This document shows, piece by piece, positions 52,907 to 61,778 of a DNA stretch of 64,000 nucleotides (the first letter of the stretch is position 1; each line of letters begins with the position of its first letter). Under the pieces are notes generated by a model, which was given only the letters and a program-made list of their open reading frames with translations, had not been told where the DNA came from and did no database searches. A program made the translations under genes and the position numbers. The stretch spans positions 403,809 through 467,808 of the forward strand of contig NZ_KV917368.1 of NCBI RefSeq assembly GCF_002019605.1. Direction: 5' to 3'. Source of the DNA: Alkalihalobacterium alkalinitrilicum. Its GTDB lineage: Bacteria > Bacillota > Bacilli > Bacillales > Bacillaceae_F.

Positions 52907-54388
52907 ATGGAAACTTTAGGGGCCTTAGCTCGAAAAACATTAGTACGCCATGGAGAAAAACCAGCAGTTAAAGATTCACGGGGAACGATAACATATGCTC
53001 AACTTAAAACAAATGTTTGTCAGCTTGCACATGCATTAATGAATGAAGGGTTAACGAAAGGTGATCGAGTTGCGATTCTCATGTCAAATCGACGTGAACA
53101 TGTAGAATTAGACATCGCGATAGCTCTCACAGGATTAATTAAAGTTCCTATTAACTATCGTCTGCACCCAAAGGAATTTGATTATATTGTAGAAAGTTCA
53201 GGTTCGTCACTTTTGATTGGTGAAGCAAACTTATTAGAAAATGTAAGTGTGCCTGTAAAAAAACTAGATGTTGATAAAGAATATGATCTGTTTATTAGTG
53301 GTCATAGTGATGAATTTCCTAATATTGAAGTAGGAGAAGATGATTTATTTGCATTGATGTATACTTCTGGAACAACTGGTAAGCCAAAGGGTGGAATGCT
53401 AACGCACCGAAATATGATTTCAGGCGCTATTTCACTTAACATGGTTTGTGAAATTACGTATGACGATATTATTGGACACGTTGCGCCATTAACACATGGT
53501 AGTAATTTTCTATCTCAATGTGCGTTATTCTTTGGTTTGAAACAAGTGATTTTCAATAAGTTTGATCCAAAAGAATTTATTGACGATCTGGAAAGAGAAA
53601 AAATATCCGTCATCTTTTTAGTTCCGACTTTAGTAAATTTAATGATCCACGAAGAAAATTTTGATCCACATAAATTACGATATATTAAGTCTATCAACAT
53701 GGCTGGTGCACCAATGGCTGTCGAAAAGTTAAATAAAGCTTTATCGTTATTAGGACCGAAGCTCGCTGAAACGTATGGCTTAGTGGAAGCGCCATTGACA
53801 ATTACGATGATGCCTAAGGAAGAGTTAGCGAAAAAACCTGACTCTTGTGGAGCGATTGGACCGTTTGTTGAAGTTCGAGTGGTTGATGAGAATGGGAATG
53901 AAGTCCCTTACGGGGAAATTGGTGAAGTGACATGTAAAGGCTCTCTCGTCATGAAAGGGTACTGGGATAATGAGAAAGCAACCAACGAAACGCTAAAAGA
54001 TGGCTGGTTATACACAGGAGATTTAGGATGGATTGATGAAAAAGGCTATTTACGCTTAGTCGACCGAGCAAAAGACATGATTATAACAGGTGGCTTAAAT
54101 GTGTATCCTCGTGAGGTAGAAGAAGTGTTAAATCAACATCCTGATGTAAAAGAAACATGTGTATTTGGAGTTCCTGATGAAAAATGGGGTGAATCCATCT
54201 ATGCCCATGTCGTATTAAGTGATGAAACGCAACAAGTGAATGAAGAAGAATTAATCGAGCTATGTAAAAATAATCTAGCAAGCTATAAAAAGCCCCGCAA
54301 GATTGAAATAGTCAAAGAATTACCGAAAAATAGCTACGGAAAAATTTTACGAAAAGCATTACGCGATCAATATCAATTACAGGGGTGA
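52907..54388 (+). CDS. AMP-forming acyl-CoA synthetase
   Basis: The protein has 493 residues, with GTTAGGAGGTTGAAAA before the ATG. ANL-family motifs: phosphate loop MYTSGTTGKPKGGMLTH, ETYGLVEAP (A5), YTGDLGWIDEKGYL (A7), DRAKDMIITGGLNVYPREVE (A8/hinge) and the C-terminal Lys in KNSYGKILRKALR (A10). It activates an organic acid through an acyl-AMP, then CoA. This is a different activation route from the ADP-forming pair at 31-33 kb. The thiolase gene follows five bases after its stop. Confidence 0.92.
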   Translation: METLGALARKTLVRHGEKPAVKDSRGTITYAQLKTNVCQLAHALMNEGLTKGDRVAILMSNRREHVELDIAIALTGLIKVPINYRLHPKEFDYIVESSGSSLLIGEANLLENVSVPVKKLDVDKEYDLFISGHSDEFPNIEVGEDDLFALMYTSGTTGKPKGGMLTHRNMISGAISLNMVCEITYDDIIGHVAPLTHGSNFLSQCALFFGLKQVIFNKFDPKEFIDDLEREKISVIFLVPTLVNLMIHEENFDPHKLRYIKSINMAGAPMAVEKLNKALSLLGPKLAETYGLVEAPLTITMMPKEELAKKPDSCGAIGPFVEVRVVDENGNEVPYGEIGEVTCKGSLVMKGYWDNEKATNETLKDGWLYTGDLGWIDEKGYLRLVDRAKDMIITGGLNVYPREVEEVLNQHPDVKETCVFGVPDEKWGESIYAHVVLSDETQQVNEEELIELCKNNLASYKKPRKIEIVKELPKNSYGKILRKALRDQYQLQG

Positions 54389-54393
54389 AGGCG

Positions 54394-55530
54394 ATGTCAA
54401 CAGTATCTGTAATCGGAAGAGGGATTACCAAGTTTGGAAAAAGTGACGAAACGATCAAGTCGATGGTCGTTAAGGCGTGTCGAGAAGCGATAGTAGAAGC
54501 AGGGAAGCCGAAAATTGATGCGGTGTTCGTCGGAAATTTTTCATCTGGTCCGCTGGCTAGTCAAGAAATTTTGGGATCAATCATCACAAATGAGCTAGGT
54601 CTAGGGAGTATTCCAGCCGTAAAAACAGAAGGAGCATGTGCATCAGGAGGGATTGCGTTTCGTCAAGCCTATCAGCTTGTTAAAGCAGGAGAATACGATA
54701 CGGTTTTAGTGGCTGGTGTTGAGAAAATGACGGGATTGGATACGGAAACGGTGACCAGAGCCATTAACTTTGCGATGGATAGTGAATCGAATGAAGGTGC
54801 TTCAGGTTTGACGTTTCCAGGGTTCTTTGGTGTTTTAGCTCACCGATATATGTACGAATATGGAATGGAAAGAAAGCACCTTGCGATGGTTGCGTTAAAA
54901 AACCGCAACTATGCCATCAACAACCCGATTGCTCAATTTAAAAAAGAAACATCGCTCGAAGAAATAATGAATGCAAAACCGATCACAGATCCTCTTGGAC
55001 TTTTTGATTGCTCACCGATTTCAGACGGAGCAGCAGCGGTTGTCATACAAAGAGGAGACGATGGGGTTCAAATTTTATCATCGGGTCAGGCATCAGGTAC
55101 ACCACTCATGCAGGAAGTTGATCAGCTTTTACATATCTCGGCGACGAATCAAGCGGCTAAACGAGCATATGAAGGAGCAGGACTTGGACCAGAGGATATT
55201 GATGTTGTTGAATTACATGATTGTTTTACGATGACCGAAATTATTGCGATTGAAGAGCTAGGCTTTTTTGACAAAGGAAAAGGCTGGGAAGCACTTGAAC
55301 AAGGATTAACCCAGCATGGTGGAAAAGTTCCTGTAAATACAAGTGGGGGCTTATTGTCCAAAGGGCATCCGATTGGAGCAACAGGGATCGCACAAATTGT
55401 CCAAATCGTTGACCAGCTTAATGGTAGAGCGTGTAACCAAGTAGAAGGCGCAAAGATCGGTTTAGCGCAAAACTTAGGTGGGACAGGAGCATATTCTCTC
55501 GTTCACATTTTTAGCAAAAAAGGGGTGTAA
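54394..55530 (+). CDS. thiolase-family protein (SCP-x type)
   Basis: The ATG at 54394 has AGGGGTGAAGGCG before it. The 378-residue product has both thiolase halves: nucleophile Cys in KTEGACASGGIAFRQA, HDCFT (His and Cys) in VVELHDCFTMTEIIAIEELG, and GHPIGATGIAQI (catalytic His). The shortened form and HDCFT motif are those of SCP2/SCP-x thiolases, which often need a DUF35 partner. That partner is the next gene. It would cut a beta-keto or beta-hydroxy acyl-CoA, depending on the type. Confidence 0.9.
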   Translation: MSTVSVIGRGITKFGKSDETIKSMVVKACREAIVEAGKPKIDAVFVGNFSSGPLASQEILGSIITNELGLGSIPAVKTEGACASGGIAFRQAYQLVKAGEYDTVLVAGVEKMTGLDTETVTRAINFAMDSESNEGASGLTFPGFFGVLAHRYMYEYGMERKHLAMVALKNRNYAINNPIAQFKKETSLEEIMNAKPITDPLGLFDCSPISDGAAAVVIQRGDDGVQILSSGQASGTPLMQEVDQLLHISATNQAAKRAYEGAGLGPEDIDVVELHDCFTMTEIIAIEELGFFDKGKGWEALEQGLTQHGGKVPVNTSGGLLSKGHPIGATGIAQIVQIVDQLNGRACNQVEGAKIGLAQNLGGTGAYSLVHIFSKKGV

Positions 55531-55533
55531 CTA

Positions 55534-55845
55534 ATGAAGCTTCCAGTAAAGAAATGTAAACAGTGTGATTCAATTCTATACACGAGTAAATATCATTGTA
55601 CGAACTGTTACTCAGATGAATTGGAGTTAACAGAAATCGATGGTAAAGGAAAGATTTACTCATACACGAAAATTCATGCGGCTCCAAAACAATTTGCCGA
55701 TCAAGCTCCATATTATGTTATACTTGTTCATTTAGACCAAGGCCTTAAAGTAACGGGCCGTTTGAATGGAAACGACGTTCAAATTGATACGCCTGTCGAA
55801 TTAGATGAAATTAAAGAACGCGCGTATTTTTTTAAAGCAAGATAA
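55534..55845 (+). CDS. DUF35 zinc-ribbon/OB-fold partner of the thiolase
   Basis: The protein has 103 residues, three bases after the thiolase stop. A rubredoxin-like zinc ribbon comes first (CKQCDSILYTSKYHCTNCYS, with four Cys), then an OB fold (KGKIYSYTKIHAAPKQF, APYYVILVHLDQGLKVTGRL). DUF35 proteins bind SCP-x thiolases or steroid aldolases and help substrate CoA entry. Spacing and order indicate a two-subunit enzyme with the protein at 54394. Confidence 0.9.
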   Translation: MKLPVKKCKQCDSILYTSKYHCTNCYSDELELTEIDGKGKIYSYTKIHAAPKQFADQAPYYVILVHLDQGLKVTGRLNGNDVQIDTPVELDEIKERAYFFKAR

Positions 55846-55849
55846 ATGA

Positions 55850-55896
55850 GTACCAGGCACCTTTGTTACATTTCAATAATAAAGGTGTTTGGTATC
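55850..55896. repeat. hairpin repeat, related to the loop at 49527
   Basis: GTACCAGGCACCTTT and AAAGGTGTTTGGTAT pair over 15 positions if G-U pairs are allowed, with a 16-base loop. GAGTACCAGGCACCTTT here and GAGTGTCAAGCACCTTT at 49527-49543 match at 14 of 17 bases, so this looks like a small dispersed element. Confidence 0.5.
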
Positions 55897-55917
55897 TTTA
55901 GTAAGGGTGGGGAGATT

Positions 55918-56880
55918 ATTAGATACATTAATTCGTTTATATCAGGAAATCTGCCATTATTAATTATTCTCATTGCCTTCATTACATATTTTTTACCGGT
56001 TCATTTACAAGTACCAAGTTGGGTTCCGAGTTTGTTGCTTGGGTTCGTGATTTTCTTTACTGGACTTTCAATGAATGTTGAAGCGATTAAGAAAATGAAG
56101 TCTAAATATGGCGTTTTAGGGTTAGCTACTGTTCTAAAATGGACGGTAACCGTTATTATTTCCGTCATTTTAGCTCATCTCTTTTTTGCATCACGTCCAG
56201 AAATAGCAGCAGGTGTTATATTGTCAGGTACTGTTCCCAATGCGACCGCTGCAACCTTATATACATTTATCGCAGGTGGGAATACATCACTCGTTATCGC
56301 GGCTTCTTTTTTGGATCTCATGATAAGTCCGTTCATCACACCATTAGCACTTCTAGGTATTGGTGGCGATACTGTAACGATTTCCTTTTTCAATTTACTT
56401 CAATCTTTTATATTAATCGTAATATTACCAATAACGATTGGATTGTTGTTACAAAGACAAGTGCCACAATTAGTTGCGAAGTCGGTTAATTATACGAAAC
56501 TAGGTTCATCGATTACTTTATTATTAATCATTCATACTATTGTTGGGGATGCTAGTAGTACAATAGCTGCAGAATTAATTCTTATCCCAATGATTACAGT
56601 TGTAGCTTTTTTACAAGTCGTACTTCCGATGATCATTACTTATTTTATTTTACGATTGAAATGGATTCGAGTTGCAGAAGGAGATGTTAGAGCAATCATC
56701 TTTCATGTCGGGTTGTGTAATACCGCATTGGCTGCAATATTAGCAATTGAGTTTATTAGTGAGATAGCGGCCTTACCAGCAATTATTAATATGGTAATAA
56801 ACTTGTCTTTAGGCTCATTATTAGCGAATTATTTATCTAAAAAAACGATTGAACCTGAATTGCTGGAACAGGCAAATTAG
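55918..56880 (+). CDS. BASS-type (bile acid:Na+ symporter fold) permease
   Basis: The protein has about 320 residues with nine or ten membrane spans. The blocks SWVPSLLLGFVIFFTGLSMN, then GVILSGTVPNATAATLYTFI and ASFLDLMISPFITPLALLG match the BASS family, which uses Na+ to import organic anions. The start is uncertain. The frame is open from the ATG at 55846, but that part is formed by the hairpin repeat; the only ribosome site, GGTGGGGAG, precedes an ATT at 55918. A second uptake route for the same substrate is likely. Confidence 0.82.
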   Translation: MRYINSFISGNLPLLIILIAFITYFLPVHLQVPSWVPSLLLGFVIFFTGLSMNVEAIKKMKSKYGVLGLATVLKWTVTVIISVILAHLFFASRPEIAAGVILSGTVPNATAATLYTFIAGGNTSLVIAASFLDLMISPFITPLALLGIGGDTVTISFFNLLQSFILIVILPITIGLLLQRQVPQLVAKSVNYTKLGSSITLLLIIHTIVGDASSTIAAELILIPMITVVAFLQVVLPMIITYFILRLKWIRVAEGDVRAIIFHVGLCNTALAAILAIEFISEIAALPAIINMVINLSLGSLLANYLSKKTIEPELLEQAN

Positions 56881-56934
56881 TGTCAGAATAACCGTAAAAT
56901 GAAGTGTATTATATTTTTGTTATGTAAACTTAAA

Positions 56935-56965
56935 GAGGGTAGTCTCAGATGCGAGACTACCTTAA
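56935..56965 (+). terminator. hairpin terminator of the second catabolic operon
   Basis: AGGGTAGTCTC and GAGACTACCTT arms with a six-base loop; the T run is short. Confidence 0.6.
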
Positions 56966-57190
56966 ATAATTGGATTTAATATACTCACAAGATAGTAGGC
57001 ACTAGGAAATGTATGAACTGGAATTACAAGAAACATGTATAAATAAATCTAACGGAAATACAATAGGAAGAAGGAGATCGACATTTGTTGTCGATATTTT
57101 GCGAACGAAAAGTGTAGTACACTTTTATGAAGTATGGAATTATAGAATAGTACGAAAAATCTGCATTTAACTTTAGTGGAGGGACATAAA

Positions 57191-57397
57191 TTGCATAGTT
57201 TAATCAATAGTGAAGCTATTCTTAAAGTGTTCTTCGAAGGGTTTATACCTGTCATCATGATGATCTTAATTCCAATCCTTTTGTGGGTAGTGTTCCCTGG
57301 GTTAGTAGCACAACTCATTTTTAAAAAGAGAATTGCTTATAGTATTGGGGCGTTATTAGGTTTAATTGGATTTGGAATATTTAATTTTGTTCCATGA
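57191..57397 (+). CDS. small two-span membrane protein
   Basis: The TTG at 57191 has GTGGAGGG eight bases before it, giving 68 residues. Two hydrophobic segments, FIPVIMMILIPILLWVVFPG and IAYSIGALLGLIGFGIFNFV, are joined by a short basic loop (FKKRI). I recognise no family. It stands alone. Confidence 0.6.
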   Translation: MHSLINSEAILKVFFEGFIPVIMMILIPILLWVVFPGLVAQLIFKKRIAYSIGALLGLIGFGIFNFVP

Positions 57398-57725
57398 TAA
57401 CAAAGAATTACGGATAACGTAATACATAGGAATAGAAATTTGCGTTTCTACTAGTTTGTAGGAACGTTTTTTCTTGTCACAATGGAACCTCTTTAATAAA
57501 AAAATTCGAATAGTCTTATGCCCTATTACCATAATAAAATTGCAGAAATAGTCAATAAAATAGAAATCATCACAGTTAAAAGTAAATGTTTTTCCTTTTT
57601 TTGAATTGGAAATCATCTAAGTGTGAAAGGGTGTAAAAGAATATTTGTTTTTAAATTAAATTTGAGAAACTAAACAAGAGTAGTCGTAAGGAAATTGAGG
57701 TGATATTAGATGTTTGGGGAATTCA

Positions 57726-58043
57726 ATGCAATGTATTAGATATTTTGTTTCAATCAAATATTTTTATATTGGAAACGCCTGCATCGTGCCCAGGAGAGGA
57801 AGAAACTAGGAGAAAGTGGTGACGAAAGCGCCTGCATCGTGCCCGAGAGAGGAAGAAACTAGGAGGAAATTGTGATGGAAGCGCCTGCATCGTGCCCGAG
57901 AGAGGAAGAAACTAGGAGAAAGTAGTGACGGAAGTGCATGCATCGTATTAATCGGGACAATTTTTATTATTTTTTTATTTCGTACGAGTTGGGATTATAA
58001 GAAACGGATAAAACGTATCGAGGAGAAAATGGTTACATTATAA
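57726..58043 (+). pseudogene. small membrane-protein gene interrupted by a 53-bp tandem array
   Basis: In one frame, sequence before the array reads RYFVSIKYFYIGNACIV and sequence after it reads ACIVLIGTIFIIFLFRTSWD followed by YKKRIKRIEEKMVTL and a stop. The array is 159 bp (3 x 53), so it keeps the frame, but each unit carries a TAG in this frame. Without it, the product would be a one-span protein with a basic tail, as in many short Bacillus membrane proteins. A strong GAGGTGAT site (57698) precedes an ATG at 57710 in another frame that stops after nine codons, so the start is also damaged. Confidence 0.45.
57776..57946 (+). repeat. 53-bp tandem repeat, three copies plus a partial fourth
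   Basis: Units start at 57776, 57829, 57882 and 57935 (partial, 12 bases), each with CGCCTGCATCGTGCC then AGAGGAAGAAACTAGGAG. Differences between units are few. There are no variable spacers, so it is not a CRISPR array. Each unit contains an AGGAG-like site followed by a start codon that overlaps the stop of the previous micro-ORF (see findings). Confidence 0.85.
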
Positions 58044-58093
58044 AAATTTAGAAAAAAAACGATGAATAGCAATAGCTAATGGGAGGAAAAAAG

Positions 58094-59680
58094 ATGTCAT
58101 TACAACAATTTTTAAATGAGCAAAATGCAAAAGTGGACCAACTTTATAAAAACATCACAAAGGCGACCTGGATGGCACAAACGACAGGAGAAAAAGACTG
58201 GGCAGATAAAGTAGGGGAAGCACAGACGGAGTTTCGAACGTATTTTTCAAACCCCAACTTGTTTGAAAGTATTAAAACTTATTTGCAGGAAGATAAATTA
58301 ACTGCTCTTGAAAAGAGGCAACTCAAAAGTTTACAAAATACAGCTAGAGAAAATCAACTTCCTAAGGAAAGTCTGAAGGAGTTATCTCAACTATCTGCAG
58401 AGTTAAATCACATGTTTAATACGTACGAGCCAGAAGTGAATGGGGAGAAGTTATCGGCAAATGACATCCGCAGTATTTTAATGAATAGTTTAGACGAACA
58501 AGAACGTATGAACGCATGGAAAGCGTCAAAAGAAGTTGGTCAAGTGGTCGAAGAGAAGCTGTTATCCCTTGTTCATAAAAGAAATCATGCAGCAAAAGCT
58601 GTTGGCTATAATAACTTTCACGAAATGTCGTTTGAAAATCAAGAATTGGATCGCGATGAAATTTTTACAATCTTCGAAAACCTAATTGAATTATCTGATA
58701 CTACCTATCGTAAGTTAAAAAAAGAATTAGATCAGCAATTAGTTAAAAAGTTTGGGATCACGGAATTGGAATTAAGGCCATGGCATTATGTCGATCCTTT
58801 TTTCCAAGAGGCACCTGCAACAGAAGTAACTAATTTGGACAGATATTTTAAAAATGCAGATATCGAAAAATTAACAGCAGAAACATTTGCTGCAATGGAT
58901 ATTCCAATTGAAGATCTATATGCAAAAAGTGACTTAAATCCCCGTCCTGGAAAAAATCCAACAGCCTTTTGTATCGATATGGATCGTAGGGGAGACACCC
59001 GTGTTTTATGTAACAATCAACCAAATTCCTACTGGATGGGTACGATGTTGCATGAGTTCGGGCACGCGGCCTATTTTAAATACTTAGATTTGGAATTACC
59101 TGAACTTCTAAGAACACCTGCTCACATCTTAACAACAGAAGCGATCGCGATGCTGTTTGGTAAGATGACGGGCAACAAAGAATGGTTAGCAACCTTTGTA
59201 AAAATCGAGGAAGATGAGTTAGAAACATTGGCTCCAGCATTAGAAAAGTATGAACAATTAAAAATGCTCATTTCAGCAAGGTGGATTATTACGTTTGTAT
59301 TTTTTGAAAGAGAGCTATATGAAAATCCACAACAAGACTTAAACGCCTTATGGTGGAAGCTAGTCAAAGAAATTCAATTGATCAATCCGCCTGAAGGACG
59401 TAATCAACCAGATTGGGCTGCGAAAATCCACTTTACATTAGCACCTGTTTATTATCAAAATTATCTACTAGGTGAGCTGACTTCTGCCCAACTTCATCAG
59501 TATATAAAATCTAAGTTATCAGTACCGTTTTTCACAACAAAAGTAGGTCAATTTTTAAAAGAACAGTTTTTTCAACCAGGATCAAAATATCATTGGAATA
59601 AGAAAATTGAAAAAGTAACTGGAGAACCGCTTAACCCTCAGTTTTTTGTGGATGCTTACTGTAAAACGGAACAAAAGTAA
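58094..59680 (+). CDS. M2/M3-like zinc metallopeptidase
   Basis: The ATG at 58094 has GGGAGGAAAAAAG before it. The 528-residue product is almost all helical. The zinc site is MLHEFGHAAYFKY (HEFGH), with the third ligand in ILTTEAIAMLFGKM. The region GDTRVLCNNQPNSYWMGTML before it and APVYYQNYLLGELTSAQLH after it fit the peptidyl-dipeptidase A-like and M3 oligopeptidase fold with a deep channel. It has no signal peptide, so it acts in the cytosol on short peptides. Monocistronic. Confidence 0.88.
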   Translation: MSLQQFLNEQNAKVDQLYKNITKATWMAQTTGEKDWADKVGEAQTEFRTYFSNPNLFESIKTYLQEDKLTALEKRQLKSLQNTARENQLPKESLKELSQLSAELNHMFNTYEPEVNGEKLSANDIRSILMNSLDEQERMNAWKASKEVGQVVEEKLLSLVHKRNHAAKAVGYNNFHEMSFENQELDRDEIFTIFENLIELSDTTYRKLKKELDQQLVKKFGITELELRPWHYVDPFFQEAPATEVTNLDRYFKNADIEKLTAETFAAMDIPIEDLYAKSDLNPRPGKNPTAFCIDMDRRGDTRVLCNNQPNSYWMGTMLHEFGHAAYFKYLDLELPELLRTPAHILTTEAIAMLFGKMTGNKEWLATFVKIEEDELETLAPALEKYEQLKMLISARWIITFVFFERELYENPQQDLNALWWKLVKEIQLINPPEGRNQPDWAAKIHFTLAPVYYQNYLLGELTSAQLHQYIKSKLSVPFFTTKVGQFLKEQFFQPGSKYHWNKKIEKVTGEPLNPQFFVDAYCKTEQK

Positions 59681-59684
59681 TAAA

Positions 59685-59721
59685 CAAATCCAGGGAGAAA
59701 TAGTTGCTCACTGGATTTTTA
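59685..59721 (+). terminator. Rho-independent terminator
   Basis: AAATCCAG and CTGGATTT arms are followed by TTTATAATT, after the peptidase gene. Confidence 0.75.
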
Positions 59722-59825
59722 TAATTAGATCGCAAGAATGATGGATAATATGAGGATAAATGGATTAAATTAGATGGTATATTGGAAAAGGAATAGGGAT
59801 AAACACTAAATATTAGATTAACGAG

Positions 59826-60002
59826 TTACTTTGGATTGGAACTAACTTGGTGGTATTTGTTCAAACAATGATCAAGTTCTTGGCTATATTTAAGGGTTTC
59901 GGAATGGTTAAGCCCATTCAGTTTACCATTAGTATTCATCTGGTTTCGCAACCATTCAATTTTATTTTCTAATTTTATAATTTCCTCTATATTTATACTC
60001 AT
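59826..60002 (-). CDS. Spo0E-family aspartyl-phosphate phosphatase
   Basis: The protein has 58 residues, with GATAGGAGTTAAGTT before the ATG. It is a helical hairpin: EEIIKLENKIEWLRNQMNTN, then LNHSETLKYSQELDHCLNKY. SQELD is the catalytic motif of Spo0E-like phosphatases, which take the phosphate from Spo0A and delay sporulation. It is shorter than Spo0E itself and matches the YnzD/YisI size. It lies alone on the minus strand. Confidence 0.88.
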   Translation of the reverse strand: MSINIEEIIKLENKIEWLRNQMNTNGKLNGLNHSETLKYSQELDHCLNKYHQVSSNPK

Positions 60003-60484
60003 AACTTAACTCCTATCAAAATGTAAATAAAGTTCTGTTCTATAAAATGAATACATATGTAATATAATGTATTTTATATAAAAATGTTAAGTAATTCGAA
60101 AGATTTTCTATCAAAATTTCTTTTAGCATATGAAATTTGAACTGCAGTTTCAGACAAAGTCTATGATGATTATGAAATATGATGTTCATCAGTCACACAA
60201 ACATAAAGTGACAAGGAATTATTAAGTAACATTGTGCTATAATACAGCTTATACATAATAAGTGAGTCATATACTGTCAATTATTAAGATAAAAGTAAAG
60301 CGGGATACTATAGTGCAATCGAAAATCATCTGTTTATTTGAAATATAAAAGTCCGTTCTTCTATGCTAGAATAAAAGAAAGTATAGATATTCGTTCGACA
60401 GTTATTTACTAATACCTTTTCAGCAATGGATCAAACAAAAATTTAAGTTAAAATATCTGCCAATTTGGAGTGAACATATCCACT
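60003..60484. other. long leader or intergenic stretch with one promoter-like site
   Basis: An extended -10 box TGCTATAAT at 60235-60243 reads toward the MFS gene about 240 bases away. I see no small gene with a ribosome site between them. The stretch may be a long 5' leader or hold a small RNA. Confidence 0.35.
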
Positions 60485-61657
60485 ATGAATTTCAAAAAAG
60501 AACTTTCTATTTTATTTGCAACCATGTTTCTTGTTATGGTTGGCTTCGGTATCATTATTCCTGTTATGCCTTTTTACGCTGAAGAAATGGGAGCATCTCC
60601 TACTCAGTTAGGTTTACTCATGGCCACTTATTCCTTCATGCAGCTCATTTTTGCACCGATGTGGGGAAGAATTTCCGATCGTATCGGTCGAAAGCCTGTT
60701 ATTATCATTGGGATATTAGGATTAGCTATGTCATTTTTATTTATGGCACTTTCCACCCAGCTATGGATGCTGTTTGCGGCCCGAATTATCGGTGGGTTTC
60801 TGTCAGCTGCTAATATGCCAACTATAATGGCGTATGTAGCCGATATAACTTCAGAAGAAAATCGTGGCAAAGGGATGGGGATTATTGGAGCAGCGGTTGG
60901 ACTTGGATTCGTTTTTGGTCCTGCCATTGGAGGAGTGTTTTCACAATTCAGTTTGAGCATGCCGTTTTATGTAGCTACCATTGCCGCTTTCATTACAAGT
61001 TTACTCGTGTTTTTCCTATTAAAAGAGTCTCTTTCCCCTGAAAGTAGAGCTGAACGAGCTTCGAAGAAAACATCGTTACGTAACGAACTCAAAGGATCAA
61101 GATCAATTTTGTTTTACTTACAGTTGTTTGTTTCGTTATCATTAGCTGGACTTGAAGCAACATTTGCGTATTTTGCTGCGGAAAGAGCAGGGCTAGGACC
61201 TGTTCAATTAGGTTACATATTTATGATAATGGGGTTAGCAGGGGCAATTGTTCAAGGTGGACTCGTTGGAAGGTTAACAAAAAAATACGGTGAAGGTACT
61301 GTTATCCAAATTGGGATTACGGTTTCTGCAGTGGGCTTTGGGTTCATATTATTCATTGACAACTTTACTACAGCTGCCATATTTTTATCCATATTTGGAA
61401 TTGGAAATGGTCTGATTCGTCCAAGTGTATCTTCCCTTATTACAAAACAATCAGCAACTGGTTACGGAAGTTCAACAGGATTGCTATCTTCTTTTGACTC
61501 CCTAGGTAGAATTTTAGGCCCGCCATTAGGTGGTTTCCTCTTTACGTTTGCAATAGGACTGCCTTATATTTCGGGAATTTTCTTATCTGTTGTCGCATTT
61601 ATCTTATATCGATTTTATGTTGTACAATCGAAACGTGCTGTTGACGAACAATCATAA
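60485..61657 (+). CDS. MFS multidrug-type exporter (NorA/Bmr/TetA group)
   Basis: The ATG at 60485 is taken, with GGAGTG 14 bases before; a GTG at 60470 overlaps that site. The product has about 390 residues and 12 spans: GFGIIIPVMPFYAEEMGASP (TM1), motif A GRISDRIGRKPVII, motif C GLGFVFGPAIGG and a second half with YGSSTGLLSSFDSLGRILGPPLGG (split by a short gap from RPSVSSLITKQ). Motif C marks it as an H+-coupled drug exporter. A strong terminator follows, and the group II intron is placed directly behind it. Confidence 0.88.
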   Translation: MNFKKELSILFATMFLVMVGFGIIIPVMPFYAEEMGASPTQLGLLMATYSFMQLIFAPMWGRISDRIGRKPVIIIGILGLAMSFLFMALSTQLWMLFAARIIGGFLSAANMPTIMAYVADITSEENRGKGMGIIGAAVGLGFVFGPAIGGVFSQFSLSMPFYVATIAAFITSLLVFFLLKESLSPESRAERASKKTSLRNELKGSRSILFYLQLFVSLSLAGLEATFAYFAAERAGLGPVQLGYIFMIMGLAGAIVQGGLVGRLTKKYGEGTVIQIGITVSAVGFGFILFIDNFTTAAIFLSIFGIGNGLIRPSVSSLITKQSATGYGSSTGLLSSFDSLGRILGPPLGGFLFTFAIGLPYISGIFLSVVAFILYRFYVVQSKRAVDEQS

Positions 61658-61736
61658 AATCTAAAGAACCTTAGATCATTCTGATGACGAACCCCAGTAA
61701 TTCATGAAAGTATGTTTTCTTCTATAACTTAAAGAT

Positions 61737-61776
61737 GAAAGAGTTGAAGTCAATAAATGACTTTCAGCTCTTTTTC
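61737..61776 (+). terminator. Rho-independent terminator, target of the intron
   Basis: AAAGAGTTGAAGTCA and TGACTTTCAGCTCTTT arms (one bulge) are followed by TTTTTCTT. The group II intron starts just after this T tract. Confidence 0.8.
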
Positions 61777-61778
61777 TT

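Noticed and set aside
57776-57946. CRISPR array
   Set aside because: The 53-bp units abut each other with no spacers, and no cas gene is near.
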